Below are positions 34,861 through 43,623 of a stretch of DNA of 48,992 bases, piece after piece. The notes under the pieces are model-generated. The model did not search any database and was not told the DNA's origin. It saw nothing but the letters and a program-made list of their open reading frames with translations. The number at the start of each line of letters is the position of its first letter. The first letter of the stretch is position 1. A program made the position numbers and the translations under genes. Source of the stretch: an uncultured Deferribacteraceae bacterium (GTDB lineage Bacteria; Chrysiogenota; Deferribacteres; Deferribacterales; Mucispirillaceae); assembly GCA_947041165.1 (NCBI GenBank), contig CAMRCY010000015.1, positions 1 through 48,992 of the forward strand. The letters run 5' to 3'.

Positions 34861-35468
34861 TTTTTCTCCTCTTGTATAACAGTATTAACTATTCTTGACA
34901 CTGCCTCCTCAAGAGCTCTAATACATACATCAGCACGAGAATGAACAATGTGATAGAAAAACTGTGTAGGAATCGCAACAACCAATCCCGCAGCCGTAGT
35001 CACAAGCGCCTCTGCAATACCAACCGATAACTGTTGTGCATTACCTGTTCCTTGTAAAGCTATAACATCAAATATTCCGATCATACCAAAAACAGTTCCT
35101 AGCAATCCTAGTAATGGAGCTATCGCAACTATCGTTAATAATGATTGTTGAAATCTATCTAATTTAGCAACTTCTAAACGTCCAGCCTCTTCTGCCATCT
35201 CTAATAATCTACTAAGTGGCAAATTCATATTGTCTATTATCACATTCGTAACTTTTGCAAGTGATGAGTCATCATTCATAACAATAGCTTTTGCTTCATC
35301 AATAGAGCCTTTCTTTAAAAGCAATATCAACTGTGCTTCTAAAGCTTTTGGAACATATTTACTTTTCTTCAACATAAATAATCTTTCCAAAAATATTGCT
35401 ACCGACATTATTGATAGTAGGATAATAGGATACATCGTGATCCCACCCTTTTGAATAACCTCTAACAT
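34857..35468 (-). CDS. exbB: ExbB/TolQ-type proton channel protein
   Basis: Three-helix MotA/TolQ/ExbB family member. KGGITMYPIILLSIMSVAIFL at the N-terminus and LLTIVAIAPLLGLLGTVFGM (helix 2), followed by AEALVTTAAGLVVAIP (helix 3), are signatures; the last two line the channel. I start at ATG 35468 (203 aa). The alternative GTG at 35486 lies over the GGAGG ribosome site that serves this ATG. It is first in exbB-exbD-tonB, downstream of the ABC transporter genes, so the locus couples outer- and inner-membrane uptake. Confidence 0.93.
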   Translation of the reverse strand: MLEVIQKGGITMYPIILLSIMSVAIFLERLFMLKKSKYVPKALEAQLILLLKKGSIDEAKAIVMNDDSSLAKVTNVIIDNMNLPLSRLLEMAEEAGRLEVAKLDRFQQSLLTIVAIAPLLGLLGTVFGMIGIFDVIALQGTGNAQQLSVGIAEALVTTAAGLVVAIPTQFFYHIVHSRADVCIRALEEAVSRIVNTVIQEEKK

Positions 35469-35541
35469 TTTATCAACTTCCTCCACAATAATTTAATTAT
35501 ATAAAAATTTTCTCTAATCTATTAACTAACACAACAATCTT

Positions 35542-35572
35542 ATTATATACATTAATATAAGATATCGTTCAA
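35542..35572 (-). promoter_or_regulatory. Possible promoter of exbB-exbD-tonB
   Basis: On the minus strand TTGAAC (35572-35567) and TATAAT (35547-35542) are 19 bp apart, longer than optimal. The predicted start near 35535 would give a leader of about 65 nt before exbB. This is the best candidate in the 321-bp gap. Confidence 0.35.
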
Positions 35573-35744
35573 AACTCACTTAAACTAAATATATATATTA
35601 ACATCATCTAAAATAAATGTTCTAATTCTATATATACATACACCTTTAAGACACTAAAATAATTTTAAGTAACTACTATATCATAACTACATAAATTATG
35701 AAACCGCTACATTATTAATCTTTAAATTCGCATAAACATTATTC

Positions 35745-35759
35745 AATGAAATTTTCATT
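35745..35759. promoter_or_regulatory. Perfect 7-1-7 palindrome (Fur-box-sized)
   Basis: AATGAAA-T-TTTCATT is an exact inverted repeat with the 7-1-7 spacing of Fur-family sites and partial sequence similarity (AATGA/TCATT). It lies just past the ATPase stop, 277 bp before exbB, so it could regulate exbB transcription or simply be AT-rich chance symmetry. Confidence 0.3.
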
Positions 35760-35789
35760 ACTGGGTTGTATAATACAGATGAGTATCTA

Positions 35790-36557
35790 TTAAAGAAAAG
35801 ATCCTGGATAAATAATTTTTTGATCACCGATTGTTTCAATGCTGTACCTACTTTTATATATATCATACAGTAACTCTTCGTTTAAAACAGTAGCCGTATC
35901 ACCTGCTCCTAAAACTTTACCATTATCAATAGCTATCACATTTTCGCAGTACCATAAAATATGATTAGGATCATGAGTGCATACAACTATAGTTATACCT
36001 GTGTTTGAGATACGTTTCAACATTCGCCATATCATAAGTTGATTACTAAAATCTAAAGCAGATGTTGGCTCATCAAGAAAAATTATAGGAGTTTCTTGTG
36101 CAAGCGCTCTTGCTATCATCACTAACTGTTTCTGTCCACCTGATAACTCATTAAATGATACTTCTGCAAGATCTAAAATATCCAACAATTCTAGCTTAGA
36201 GTATATCGTTGTATAATCATCTTTATCTAATCCAAAAACACCTTTCATATGTGGAGTTCTACCCATTAAAACTATCTCTTTAACTTTCCACGAAAATGAT
36301 TGCTCATGATCTTGAGGAAGATATGCTATCAATTTTGAGAGTTCTTTTATAGATATATTTTTGAGATCTTTACCTGATATCAAAATATTACCATTACTAA
36401 TTTTAAGAAATTTTAGACAACATTTAAATAACGTACTTTTACCACTTCCATTGCGACCAAGTAATCCATGTAGTTTGCCCTTAGACATAGACAACGTTAT
36501 ATCATCAAGCACCCTCTTCTCGCCGTAACTAAATGATAAGTTTTTAATCTCGATCAT
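35790..36557 (-). CDS. ABC transporter ATP-binding protein (FecE/FepC/BtuD type)
   Basis: Cytoplasmic ATPase of an iron-complex/B12-type importer, 255 aa. Walker A is GRNGSGKST (34-42), the signature LSGGQ (138-142), Walker B IIFLDEPTS (158-166), with the switch His in VVCTHDPN. YLPQDHEQSFSWKVKEIVLM is the family's Q-loop region. It starts 1 bp after the permease stop, as third gene of the binding protein-permease-ATPase operon. The substrate cannot be told from the ATPase. Confidence 0.94.
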   Translation of the reverse strand: MIEIKNLSFSYGEKRVLDDITLSMSKGKLHGLLGRNGSGKSTLFKCCLKFLKISNGNILISGKDLKNISIKELSKLIAYLPQDHEQSFSWKVKEIVLMGRTPHMKGVFGLDKDDYTTIYSKLELLDILDLAEVSFNELSGGQKQLVMIARALAQETPIIFLDEPTSALDFSNQLMIWRMLKRISNTGITIVVCTHDPNHILWYCENVIAIDNGKVLGAGDTATVLNEELLYDIYKSRYSIETIGDQKIIYPGSFL

Positions 36558-36558
36558 A

Positions 36559-37587
36559 TCAATACACCTTCCCAGATCTTGATCTTAACAACCATAATAA
36601 AAACGGTGCTCCGATAATTGAGGTTATAATACCTATTGGAATTTCAGACTCTATCACCATTCTTGCAAGCGTGTCACATATAACAATATACACAGCACCA
36701 AGCAATGATGCCGTTGGAAGAAGATATCTATTATCTGCACCAACCAACATTCTTGCCATGTGTGGAATCATAAGTCCAACCCATGCGATTATACCAACTG
36801 TTGATACTATCATCGCAGTTATAAAAGTTGCTGACGTTATAAATATAGCTTTATATAATTCTGGATGTATGCCTAATGATTTTGCAGTTTCATCACCCAT
36901 AGATAAAATATTTAACTTCCAAGAGAGTATCCACATCAATAAAAAAATTGTCATAACAGCTATACCATTAACAAGAACATCGTTCCATGATGAGTAATAC
37001 ATTCCACCCATCATCCAAAAAACAATTTCTCTCAACTGTGTATCATCTGATACATATTTTAATATTGAAACTAAAGCTGTGAAAATTGAACCGATAATTA
37101 TACCTGATAAAACTAATGATATAATAGGTGTTTTGTCACGTCTATATGCTAATGAGTAAGATATAATTAATGATAACATCGCAAAAATAAATGCGAACAA
37201 TTTTACACCAACTGAGAAAAACGGATAGACAATACCAAGCGATGCACCGAACGCTGCACCTGATGACACACCTAAAATATATGGCTCAACTATTGGATTG
37301 CGAAATATACTTTGATAGATTACCCCAGCAATAGATAACGCTATTCCTGTAAACACAGCCATCAAAATTCTAGGTGCTCTAATATCCCAAACTATCACTT
37401 CATAAGTATCTGAATAATTTGAAAGTGTGAGTGAGAATAATTTATTTATAACAATCGATAACGTATCAACAAATGACACAGTATAACTTCCGATCATAAG
37501 CGATATTGAAACTGTTATAAAAAGTAATATAAGTAAAAAATATATGAAAAACTTTTTACGAATATTGTTTTTAAAAATCATCATCAA
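36559..37587 (-). CDS. FecCD-family ABC transporter permease
   Basis: Inner-membrane permease of 342 aa with about 9-10 helices. FecCD signatures are clear: VIWDIRAPRILMAVFTGIAL, IYQSIFRNPIVEPYILG, SGAAFGASLG, GLMIPHMARMLVG and SEIPIGIITSIIGAPFLLWLL, the last near the cytoplasmic coupling region. The family imports ferric siderophores, haem, cobalamin or other metal chelates. It overlaps the upstream binding-protein gene by 17 bp and is followed by the ATPase after 1 bp, so the three are a coupled operon. Confidence 0.94.
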   Translation of the reverse strand: MMMIFKNNIRKKFFIYFLLILLFITVSISLMIGSYTVSFVDTLSIVINKLFSLTLSNYSDTYEVIVWDIRAPRILMAVFTGIALSIAGVIYQSIFRNPIVEPYILGVSSGAAFGASLGIVYPFFSVGVKLFAFIFAMLSLIISYSLAYRRDKTPIISLVLSGIIIGSIFTALVSILKYVSDDTQLREIVFWMMGGMYYSSWNDVLVNGIAVMTIFLLMWILSWKLNILSMGDETAKSLGIHPELYKAIFITSATFITAMIVSTVGIIAWVGLMIPHMARMLVGADNRYLLPTASLLGAVYIVICDTLARMVIESEIPIGIITSIIGAPFLLWLLRSRSGKVY

Positions 37588-38809
37588 CCGTCCAATCTAA
37601 TATCTGATTAGATCTTAATTCATTCGCAGTTGCATCATCAACCGAGTATACCTTCTTATAAAAATCTAGAATAAATTCATGAACTTTTATATCTTTAAAC
37701 AATTCAGGATATGATGCTTTTGCAACAATCAACATATCAATAGGATACTCTAATCTGATCGAACAATACATCGGATTGAATGCTAAAGAGTAGACTCTTT
37801 TATTTTTAATAGCTTTAAGCTTGCTCAATTTTTTATAATCTTTTTTATTATATAATTTATCTTTTGTATGAAATCCGTTAGATGTAAAAAGTATTATAAC
37901 CTCAGGATTAATTGAATATAACTGCTCTGCACTAAACAAAACTCTAGCCGTGCTACCGTTATAAACATTGTCAGCGTTTACGATATCTTCAACGATATAT
38001 GTATCTGCAACATCACCCGATACAAGCGCAACGCCACCATCTGATAACGCAGATGAGCTTAAACCTAAATACATTACCTTGCTCTTATCTTTTGCTTTAA
38101 TATGTTTAGTTCTATCTCTAACTAACTCCTCTATTGAAAGCAGATACTTATATAACAACGCTGTTTCTTTAGATTTATTAAATACTTTACCTAATGCATA
38201 TATTTCATCTTTTAAAGATTTTGTACCGCTCAATTTTAAATAGCTTGGAGAATATAATACAAATAATGGTAGCCCTAATTTTTCAATCGTTGCTATTGTT
38301 TTATCTATATGTTCTTGATTGCCACCTCTAACTGTACAATCTCCAACTCTTAATATTACTAACTCTGGTTTAGATTTCACAAGCGTTTCATAATTTATAA
38401 TATTGCCTTGAGGAGAGTTCACACACGACAGATCTTCAAGGTTTGGATTTAACGTCAGAGCTGTATTTAAGCCGTAAAGATATGTAGAGTTATCTTTGTT
38501 AGCTGTGTCTTTAGTAGATATATTTTTACTAGAACCATCTTTACTAGATGAATAACTTTCATATTTATATCTTCTTTTCATCGACCAAGAACCGATAGAT
38601 ATCACTTTGTCAACGACACCTAAATATGTCATCACACTTTCAACTAACCCATCATCAATTGTTGCAATACGATTTAGGTTGTTAGGTATTTTAACATCAA
38701 CCCCACGCATATCTTTAACGATATAATAATCTTTATCAACACCCTTAGCATAACTTGAGATCGCCATTGCAAACAGAATTAAAACAGTGAAACTTAACTT
38801 CTTCAACAT
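37571..38809 (-). CDS. Periplasmic metal-complex-binding protein (BtuF/FepB-like)
   Basis: Signal peptide about 1-21 (ISSYAKG). The 412-aa protein has the two-lobed class III binding-protein motifs: DMRGVDVKIPNNLNRIATID, LVKSKPELVILRVG and LFSAEQLYSINPEVIILFTS. It is long for the family (about 300), with a Ser/Lys-rich insert near residues 75-100 (SSSKDGSSKNISTKD). It captures the substrate for the adjoining FecCD permease and ATPase. Substrate could be a ferric chelate, cobalamin, or molybdate/tungstate; the preceding FmdE-type gene leaves this open. Confidence 0.88.
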   Translation of the reverse strand: MLKKLSFTVLILFAMAISSYAKGVDKDYYIVKDMRGVDVKIPNNLNRIATIDDGLVESVMTYLGVVDKVISIGSWSMKRRYKYESYSSSKDGSSKNISTKDTANKDNSTYLYGLNTALTLNPNLEDLSCVNSPQGNIINYETLVKSKPELVILRVGDCTVRGGNQEHIDKTIATIEKLGLPLFVLYSPSYLKLSGTKSLKDEIYALGKVFNKSKETALLYKYLLSIEELVRDRTKHIKAKDKSKVMYLGLSSSALSDGGVALVSGDVADTYIVEDIVNADNVYNGSTARVLFSAEQLYSINPEVIILFTSNGFHTKDKLYNKKDYKKLSKLKAIKNKRVYSLAFNPMYCSIRLEYPIDMLIVAKASYPELFKDIKVHEFILDFYKKVYSVDDATANELRSNQILDWTVDDDF

Positions 38810-38917
38810 AACCCTCTTTTATAGTAATAACTTTCGATATATCGACAACAACAGTCTATTGCGAATATCAACGCTAATAAATATATTTGTTTTTGAACCT
38901 ACAAAAACATACAACTA

Positions 38918-39490
38918 TCAATTTATCTCTGCACAATCTATACAAAAACTTTTGCCATCAATTATTTTTATCGCATTAGTTGCCGTCTTCTCTAAACAGC
39001 TTGAACATTCTACCGACTTATATATTTCTGCCCTAACTGGTAGATCTTCTTTAACCTTCGTAAGATCAAATAACTCATTATCATTTAATGAAAGAATTAA
39101 GTTCATTCTATCAACTCTTTCAAGATCATAGCCTACACCTTTATAAACAATCCTAAACGATCTGCCGTTTAATCTATTATAAAATGAGAACGCTTGCTTA
39201 CCTTTATAATGAACACGCAACGATCCTGAACCGTAAGTTGCTTTTAAAATATATTGAATAGCATCAATTCCGCACGCATCTGTTTCTGCGATACATACAA
39301 TATTCTCATCACCTATTTCACCGATACTGCCAGCATCGCCACCATCATTAATATTGCCTAACTCTAAAAGTTTTTTCGCATATAAAGCAACTCGAAAACC
39401 TATCGCTAAACCTGGACATGCGTGTCCGTGAAATTCTATATTTTGAACCCATAACTCTTTTAGCAAAATATCTTTAACATCTAAATCCAT
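38918..39490 (-). CDS. FmdE-domain protein
   Basis: PF02663-like protein of 190 aa, named from the formylmethanofuran dehydrogenase operon but widespread in anaerobes, with no settled biochemical role. The family motif FHGHACPGLAIGFRVALYA lies near 20-38 and AETDACGIDAIQYIL near 75. A C-terminal treble of Cys pairs (CSSC ... CIDC) looks like a small zinc finger. I start at ATG 39490 because GAGGTG lies 4 nt before it, not at GTG 39496. It heads the transporter operon, about 110 bp before the binding protein; such pairs are known in anaerobe metal or cofactor uptake. Confidence 0.88.
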   Translation of the reverse strand: MDLDVKDILLKELWVQNIEFHGHACPGLAIGFRVALYAKKLLELGNINDGGDAGSIGEIGDENIVCIAETDACGIDAIQYILKATYGSGSLRVHYKGKQAFSFYNRLNGRSFRIVYKGVGYDLERVDRMNLILSLNDNELFDLTKVKEDLPVRAEIYKSVECSSCLEKTATNAIKIIDGKSFCIDCAEIN

Positions 39491-39598
39491 ATACACCTCG
39501 CAATGATAATAGTAGTAAATAATAATACCAATAATAGCAGTATAGTAATAATAATGAGAGTAACCGTTATTACAGTCGTAATTAGAACAGCAAGAACC

Positions 39599-39654
39599 GT
39601 AACACTAATATTTAAATTCGTGTTACTATCCCATGAAAACATACTTTTTGTCAA
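39599..39654 (-). promoter_or_regulatory. Promoter of fmdE-transporter operon with inverted repeat
   Basis: On the minus strand a perfect -35 TTGACA (39654-39649) is followed after 18 bp by GATAGT (39630-39625) as -10. Arms GTGTTAC/GTAACAC (39626-39620 and 39605-39599, 14-nt loop) start at the -10 and cover the expected start, an operator position. The rest of the 310-bp gap (39497-39806) holds AT-rich triplet-like DNA and no gene. Confidence 0.55.
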
Positions 39655-39806
39655 TTATTTATTAATTTTGATTTTGTTCTGAAATTGAACTTTTGAATTT
39701 ATATTTTTTAACACTTAAGAAAGTACGCCGTACAGATCTATACTCAAGCCATACTGATCTATATTAAGATAACTATAAATGCTTGAATATGAAATTATTG
39801 ATACGA

Positions 39807-40361
39807 TTATGATTTATGGGCAAAGTCCTTAAAGATCTCTCTAAACCCTTCAAATGCATGTGAGTACGCTTCATTTAACTCAAACACTTTAAACTCTAAT
39901 GGATCAGCGTAGAAAAATGGTTCTGTTAAAAACTTATGATTTATAATTTCATCATCACTCGTAACCCACACCCTAACCTTAGCTGGATCATAATTCTTAT
40001 ATGCAAATAATGATAGATTTGTAACCGCTAAAATATGATCAACAGCCACATCTAAATCTTTTTTGAGCAGATGAGGGACTAAACACGGATTAAGCAATAT
40101 CACATTAACATCTGTCAAGCATGAGATATATAACGCATATAAACCACCTAAAGAACTGCCAACAATTGTTATCTTCGACTTATCTTCTGATCTATTTATT
40201 TTATCTATCACAGCCTTTATCTGCTCCTTTGCAAGCTCAATATTATCACTTGAAAAATCTGGTGCATAGAAATTGTTCTCACCTAAAATATCTCTCATAA
40301 TATTCGCCTTAACAGAGTTAGAACTGCTACCGTAACCATGAAGATAATAATACATAATCAA
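39807..40361 (-). CDS. YqiA-like alpha/beta hydrolase (esterase)
   Basis: The 184-aa protein is of the UPF0227/YqiA type, small cytoplasmic alpha/beta hydrolases with esterase activity. It begins YYYLHGYGSSSNSVKA, the oxyanion region. The nucleophile elbow is GSSLGG (Ser about 69), then LLNPCLVPHL, VWVTSDDEIINHKF (likely acid) and EAYSHAFEGF (likely catalytic His). The start could be M1 or M3. The gene stands alone. The natural substrate is unknown. Confidence 0.82.
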   Translation of the reverse strand: MIMYYYLHGYGSSSNSVKANIMRDILGENNFYAPDFSSDNIELAKEQIKAVIDKINRSEDKSKITIVGSSLGGLYALYISCLTDVNVILLNPCLVPHLLKKDLDVAVDHILAVTNLSLFAYKNYDPAKVRVWVTSDDEIINHKFLTEPFFYADPLEFKVFELNEAYSHAFEGFREIFKDFAHKS

Positions 40362-40561
40362 ACCTCATAATAAATAAGCTTCAAACAAATAAGCCTAACA
40401 ATATATAAATCTAATAACTAAATAACTTAACAACTAAATAAGCTTCAAAATAATAAACTGAACAACTAAATAGAGATAGAGTTATCGCACCCTCTCAACA
40501 ACAAGCAATCACATATTGCAACTAGAAACACAGATATCAATAATAATTTAGTCACCAATAA

Positions 40562-41605
40562 TTACATAAAATAAACGTAATATTTAGACCGAATACCTTT
40601 TGACAATCTTGAAACTATACCGATCATACTCTCTTTTATATCATCTAACGGTTCTTCTAAAACAATAAATTTTCTACCAACTGTGCTATCTATTTCGTCG
40701 ATAGATATTGTACTCAACCTAAATCCTAAATAATAATTCAAAAGTGATGCATCATCTATATTTTTCATCGCAACTATATCGCCATCAATAATCATCGGAT
40801 TTATAAACTCTTGAACTGTTGAAAAATCTCGCTCGTCTGATATAAAAATCACATCTTCCATAAATGCTCTAATATAAATATTAGATAAGACGAACAATGC
40901 AATCAACACATAGATCATATTTTTAAATCTTTTACGGCTATAATATTTTGCAATAGAGTAAGATATTGCGATTGATAAAAGTATTAATATGAAAAATAGT
41001 AAATAGTTAATTGAGATAAAACTTAAAATAATAACTAACGATAAAATCGCTATAGAAAGAATTGTAGCTCTCGCAATACTCCCCTTTAAGCCACCTACAT
41101 ATATAGACAATACAAAAATTGTAAACAACGTAATCAGTGATAAAGGAGTACTTGAAACATACACGATCTGTATAATTGGGTTAATTAGAAATGATATAAG
41201 TGCCACTAATGATGTCACAAGATTGCTACCCATTTTACGTGTTAATCTATAGAAAAACACAGCAGATAATGATGTAAATATAATAGATATAAACCTAAAC
41301 ACAATCGCTAAATCTTTACTCTCTACTAACTGTGTAGAATTGATAAATGAGAGCAATGTGCTACCATAAATACTTTGACTAAAAAAATATAAATAACTTG
41401 CTTCTTCAGTTGATATATTATTGTAGAGAGCTGGAATTGTTGCAAATGATGTAAATATAAAAATAAGATAATATGGAAGTTTTAACTTCATCTTCTCTAC
41501 AGGATTAATTTTTTTTCTACTATCTAAAGGAGCAACCATTTCTTTATTGTTCATCGGATAAGATTTTTTACCTATCTTTGAAACAGAACTATTATTTTCT
41601 TTCAT
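40562..41605 (-). CDS. Polytopic membrane protein, possible GT-C-like fold
   Basis: A charged cytoplasmic N-terminus of about 40 residues precedes eight to ten membrane helices (about 45-245) and a soluble C-terminal region (about 250-347, SDERDFSTVQEFINPMIIDG). The LYNNISTEEASYLYFFSQSI stretch after helix 1 and the helix pattern resemble ArnT/PMT-type glycosyltransferases, where an acidic residue follows helix 1. The protein is shorter than typical members, so this is only a suggestion. Its start overlaps the 373-aa gene by 14 bp. Confidence 0.72.
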   Translation of the reverse strand: MKENNSSVSKIGKKSYPMNNKEMVAPLDSRKKINPVEKMKLKLPYYLIFIFTSFATIPALYNNISTEEASYLYFFSQSIYGSTLLSFINSTQLVESKDLAIVFRFISIIFTSLSAVFFYRLTRKMGSNLVTSLVALISFLINPIIQIVYVSSTPLSLITLFTIFVLSIYVGGLKGSIARATILSIAILSLVIILSFISINYLLFFILILLSIAISYSIAKYYSRKRFKNMIYVLIALFVLSNIYIRAFMEDVIFISDERDFSTVQEFINPMIIDGDIVAMKNIDDASLLNYYLGFRLSTISIDEIDSTVGRKFIVLEEPLDDIKESMIGIVSRLSKGIRSKYYVYFM

Positions 41606-42713
41606 ACCTCTTAATCAGAACCTCTCTCTTTGAGCTATGTAAAGCTTTATTTAGATCGTTGATGTTATCAATCACAGTCAAGATACTATTATCTATTGCA
41701 CCTAATGATTGATATACATATTTCTCAAAACTCTCTCTATCTACACTACCATTAAGGTAGTTTAAAAAATCACTGAAAATTATCTCATCTATTTTCACTT
41801 TTGAAAGCAAACTCTCAAACTCGACAATACGCTGAACAAATTCGTTCAATTTATTTTTATCTTCATGAGCTAAAACATCTATAATGTTCTTCATTGTTGC
41901 TTGATTTGTAAAGTAAGAAATTAAAAGATCTCCACCGATATTAAACTCGTTTGTATACTCTTTTATCTCAATTGTTTTCGCTATAATTTTAGGCAGAATT
42001 TCTACAATTTCATTGTTTTGTTTAAAAAGCATATTCTCAATTTTTTTTCTTGATAAAGTGCCTGATAGATAACCGTAAAGAAGATACTCCTTATAAAGAT
42101 ACTCATCTAATTTATCAAGTGATGATAGATAATTGTAACTGTTTTTATAGTAGTTTGAGGTTAAATCTAATACTAACTTATCCTTCTCTATCGCAACTAA
42201 AAGTCTTAATTGGTTACTTATAAAATCTAACTCTATCTCGTTATCTTTATCGTTATCCAAATCACTTAGAGTTGAACCTTCTGATAAAATTGATACATCT
42301 GTTAAAAAATTATATGTAGTATTATCTATCTTTGTTGCAGATATTTGATCTAACATAATTAATTCGTTTTTATTATTTAATTTAGCGAGTAAAATTATTT
42401 GATTATAGATATGGTTGTTGATCGTAAAAAGTAATACATAATTTTTATCAGATTTTGAGATACCTTCTAAGTTGATTTTATCTGTAACGATATCATCATC
42501 ATTTAGAAAAAAAGCATAGATAGTTTTATTATCTGCTACTGCAAAAACAGAAAATTTAATTCCATTGTCATCAACATTTAAGATACCAACTTCTAAGTTA
42601 CTATTTATATTATTAACAACATTAAACTTATATTTAACATCTGCTACAGAGAAAGTCGCTTGAAATAAAATACATAGAAAAACAGCTGTTGAGATAGTGG
42701 TTCTTAGGTTCAT
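41592..42713 (-). CDS. Exported protein with Ca-binding-like loop, unknown
   Basis: Signal peptide 1-24 (FLCILFQATFSVADV). The N-terminal half is beta-rich, with repeated phrases about 45 residues apart (IYAFFLNDDDI, NQIILLAKLNN), and contains LSDLDNDKDNEIEL, an Asp/Asn loop as in FG-GAP or dockerin calcium sites. The C-terminal half is helical. The family is not recognised. It lies 17 bp after era and overlaps the next membrane protein by 14 bp, so the products are probably linked in the envelope. Confidence 0.75.
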   Translation of the reverse strand: MNLRTTISTAVFLCILFQATFSVADVKYKFNVVNNINSNLEVGILNVDDNGIKFSVFAVADNKTIYAFFLNDDDIVTDKINLEGISKSDKNYVLLFTINNHIYNQIILLAKLNNKNELIMLDQISATKIDNTTYNFLTDVSILSEGSTLSDLDNDKDNEIELDFISNQLRLLVAIEKDKLVLDLTSNYYKNSYNYLSSLDKLDEYLYKEYLLYGYLSGTLSRKKIENMLFKQNNEIVEILPKIIAKTIEIKEYTNEFNIGGDLLISYFTNQATMKNIIDVLAHEDKNKLNEFVQRIVEFESLLSKVKIDEIIFSDFLNYLNGSVDRESFEKYVYQSLGAIDNSILTVIDNINDLNKALHSSKREVLIKRYERK

Positions 42714-42730
42714 TTTATTATCCTAAGTGA

Positions 42731-43621
42731 TTATTTATTTAATGACAAAAACTCATCATCTAAGAAAGCGTTCTGCTTAGCTGATGTCCAAAGTTTTAAA
42801 TTGACCTGCATACCGAAAAAAGTTTCAATAGATTTTCTTGCAGACTCTCCGATCTTCTTCATCATCTCACCATTCTTACCTATTAAGATCGCCTTCTGTG
42901 ACTCTCTTTGAACATAGATAATAGCAGAAACTGTAAGTTTGCCTTTTTTGGTTTCAATAGTTTCAATTCTAACATATGCATCGTATGGAACTTCATTTCT
43001 AACATTTAAAAATATCTGTTCTCTAACATACTCAGAAATAAGAAATTGCTCTGATTGAGTTGTTACCATATCTGCATCATAAAGCTTGTAGTTGTTCGGT
43101 AACTCGCTCACTGCTAACTCTAAATATTTATCAATATTAATATCTTTAATAGTTGATATAGGAATTATATGTTCAAACTTTAACAGTTCATTTAAAATAG
43201 ATACAGTTTTAAAAAGGTTATTTTCTTTTGTCATATCAATCTTAGTTATAAGAGCGATCTTCGGTTGCTCTGTACCTTTTAATATCTCAATTAGACGCAT
43301 AAAATCTGTGCCAAAATTCTCGTTGTAATCAACTAAAAGAGTTATAACATCAGCTGTTGGAATAGCCGATGACACTTCATTTACAATCGCTTTATTTAGA
43401 GCTGATTTAGGGGTGTGAAATCCTGGTGTATCAACAAATATAGCTTGATAATCCTCAGTTGTTTTTATACCATGTATAACATTTCTTGTTGTCTGTTTAC
43501 GTGGAGACATAATCGAAATCTTCTCGCCTATCAATCTATTAACTAACGTAGATTTTCCAGCGTTTGGCAAACCTATGATTGATATATAACCTGCTTTAAA
43601 ATTTGTATTTAATTCTTCCAT
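42731..43621 (-). CDS. era: GTPase Era
   Basis: Ribosome-assembly GTPase binding 16S rRNA near its 3' end. G1 is GLPNAGKST (17-25), the switch region SPRKQTTRNVIHGI, G3 DTPGFH and G4 TKID. The KH RNA-binding domain follows (about 200-296: SAIIYVQRESQKAILIGKNG, MQVNLKLWTSAKQNAF). Standard length (296). It starts 2 bp after the CorC-family gene, so they are cotranscribed; era next to a membrane CBS protein is a recurring arrangement. Confidence 0.98.
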   Translation of the reverse strand: MEELNTNFKAGYISIIGLPNAGKSTLVNRLIGEKISIMSPRKQTTRNVIHGIKTTEDYQAIFVDTPGFHTPKSALNKAIVNEVSSAIPTADVITLLVDYNENFGTDFMRLIEILKGTEQPKIALITKIDMTKENNLFKTVSILNELLKFEHIIPISTIKDINIDKYLELAVSELPNNYKLYDADMVTTQSEQFLISEYVREQIFLNVRNEVPYDAYVRIETIETKKGKLTVSAIIYVQRESQKAILIGKNGEMMKKIGESARKSIETFFGMQVNLKLWTSAKQNAFLDDEFLSLNK

Positions 43622-43623
43622 AA

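Noticed and set aside
40362-40561. Repeated AATAAGCTTCAAA and AACTAAATA phrases upstream of the hydrolase
   Set aside because: Only two loosely spaced copies; could be a decayed repeat but not supportable.
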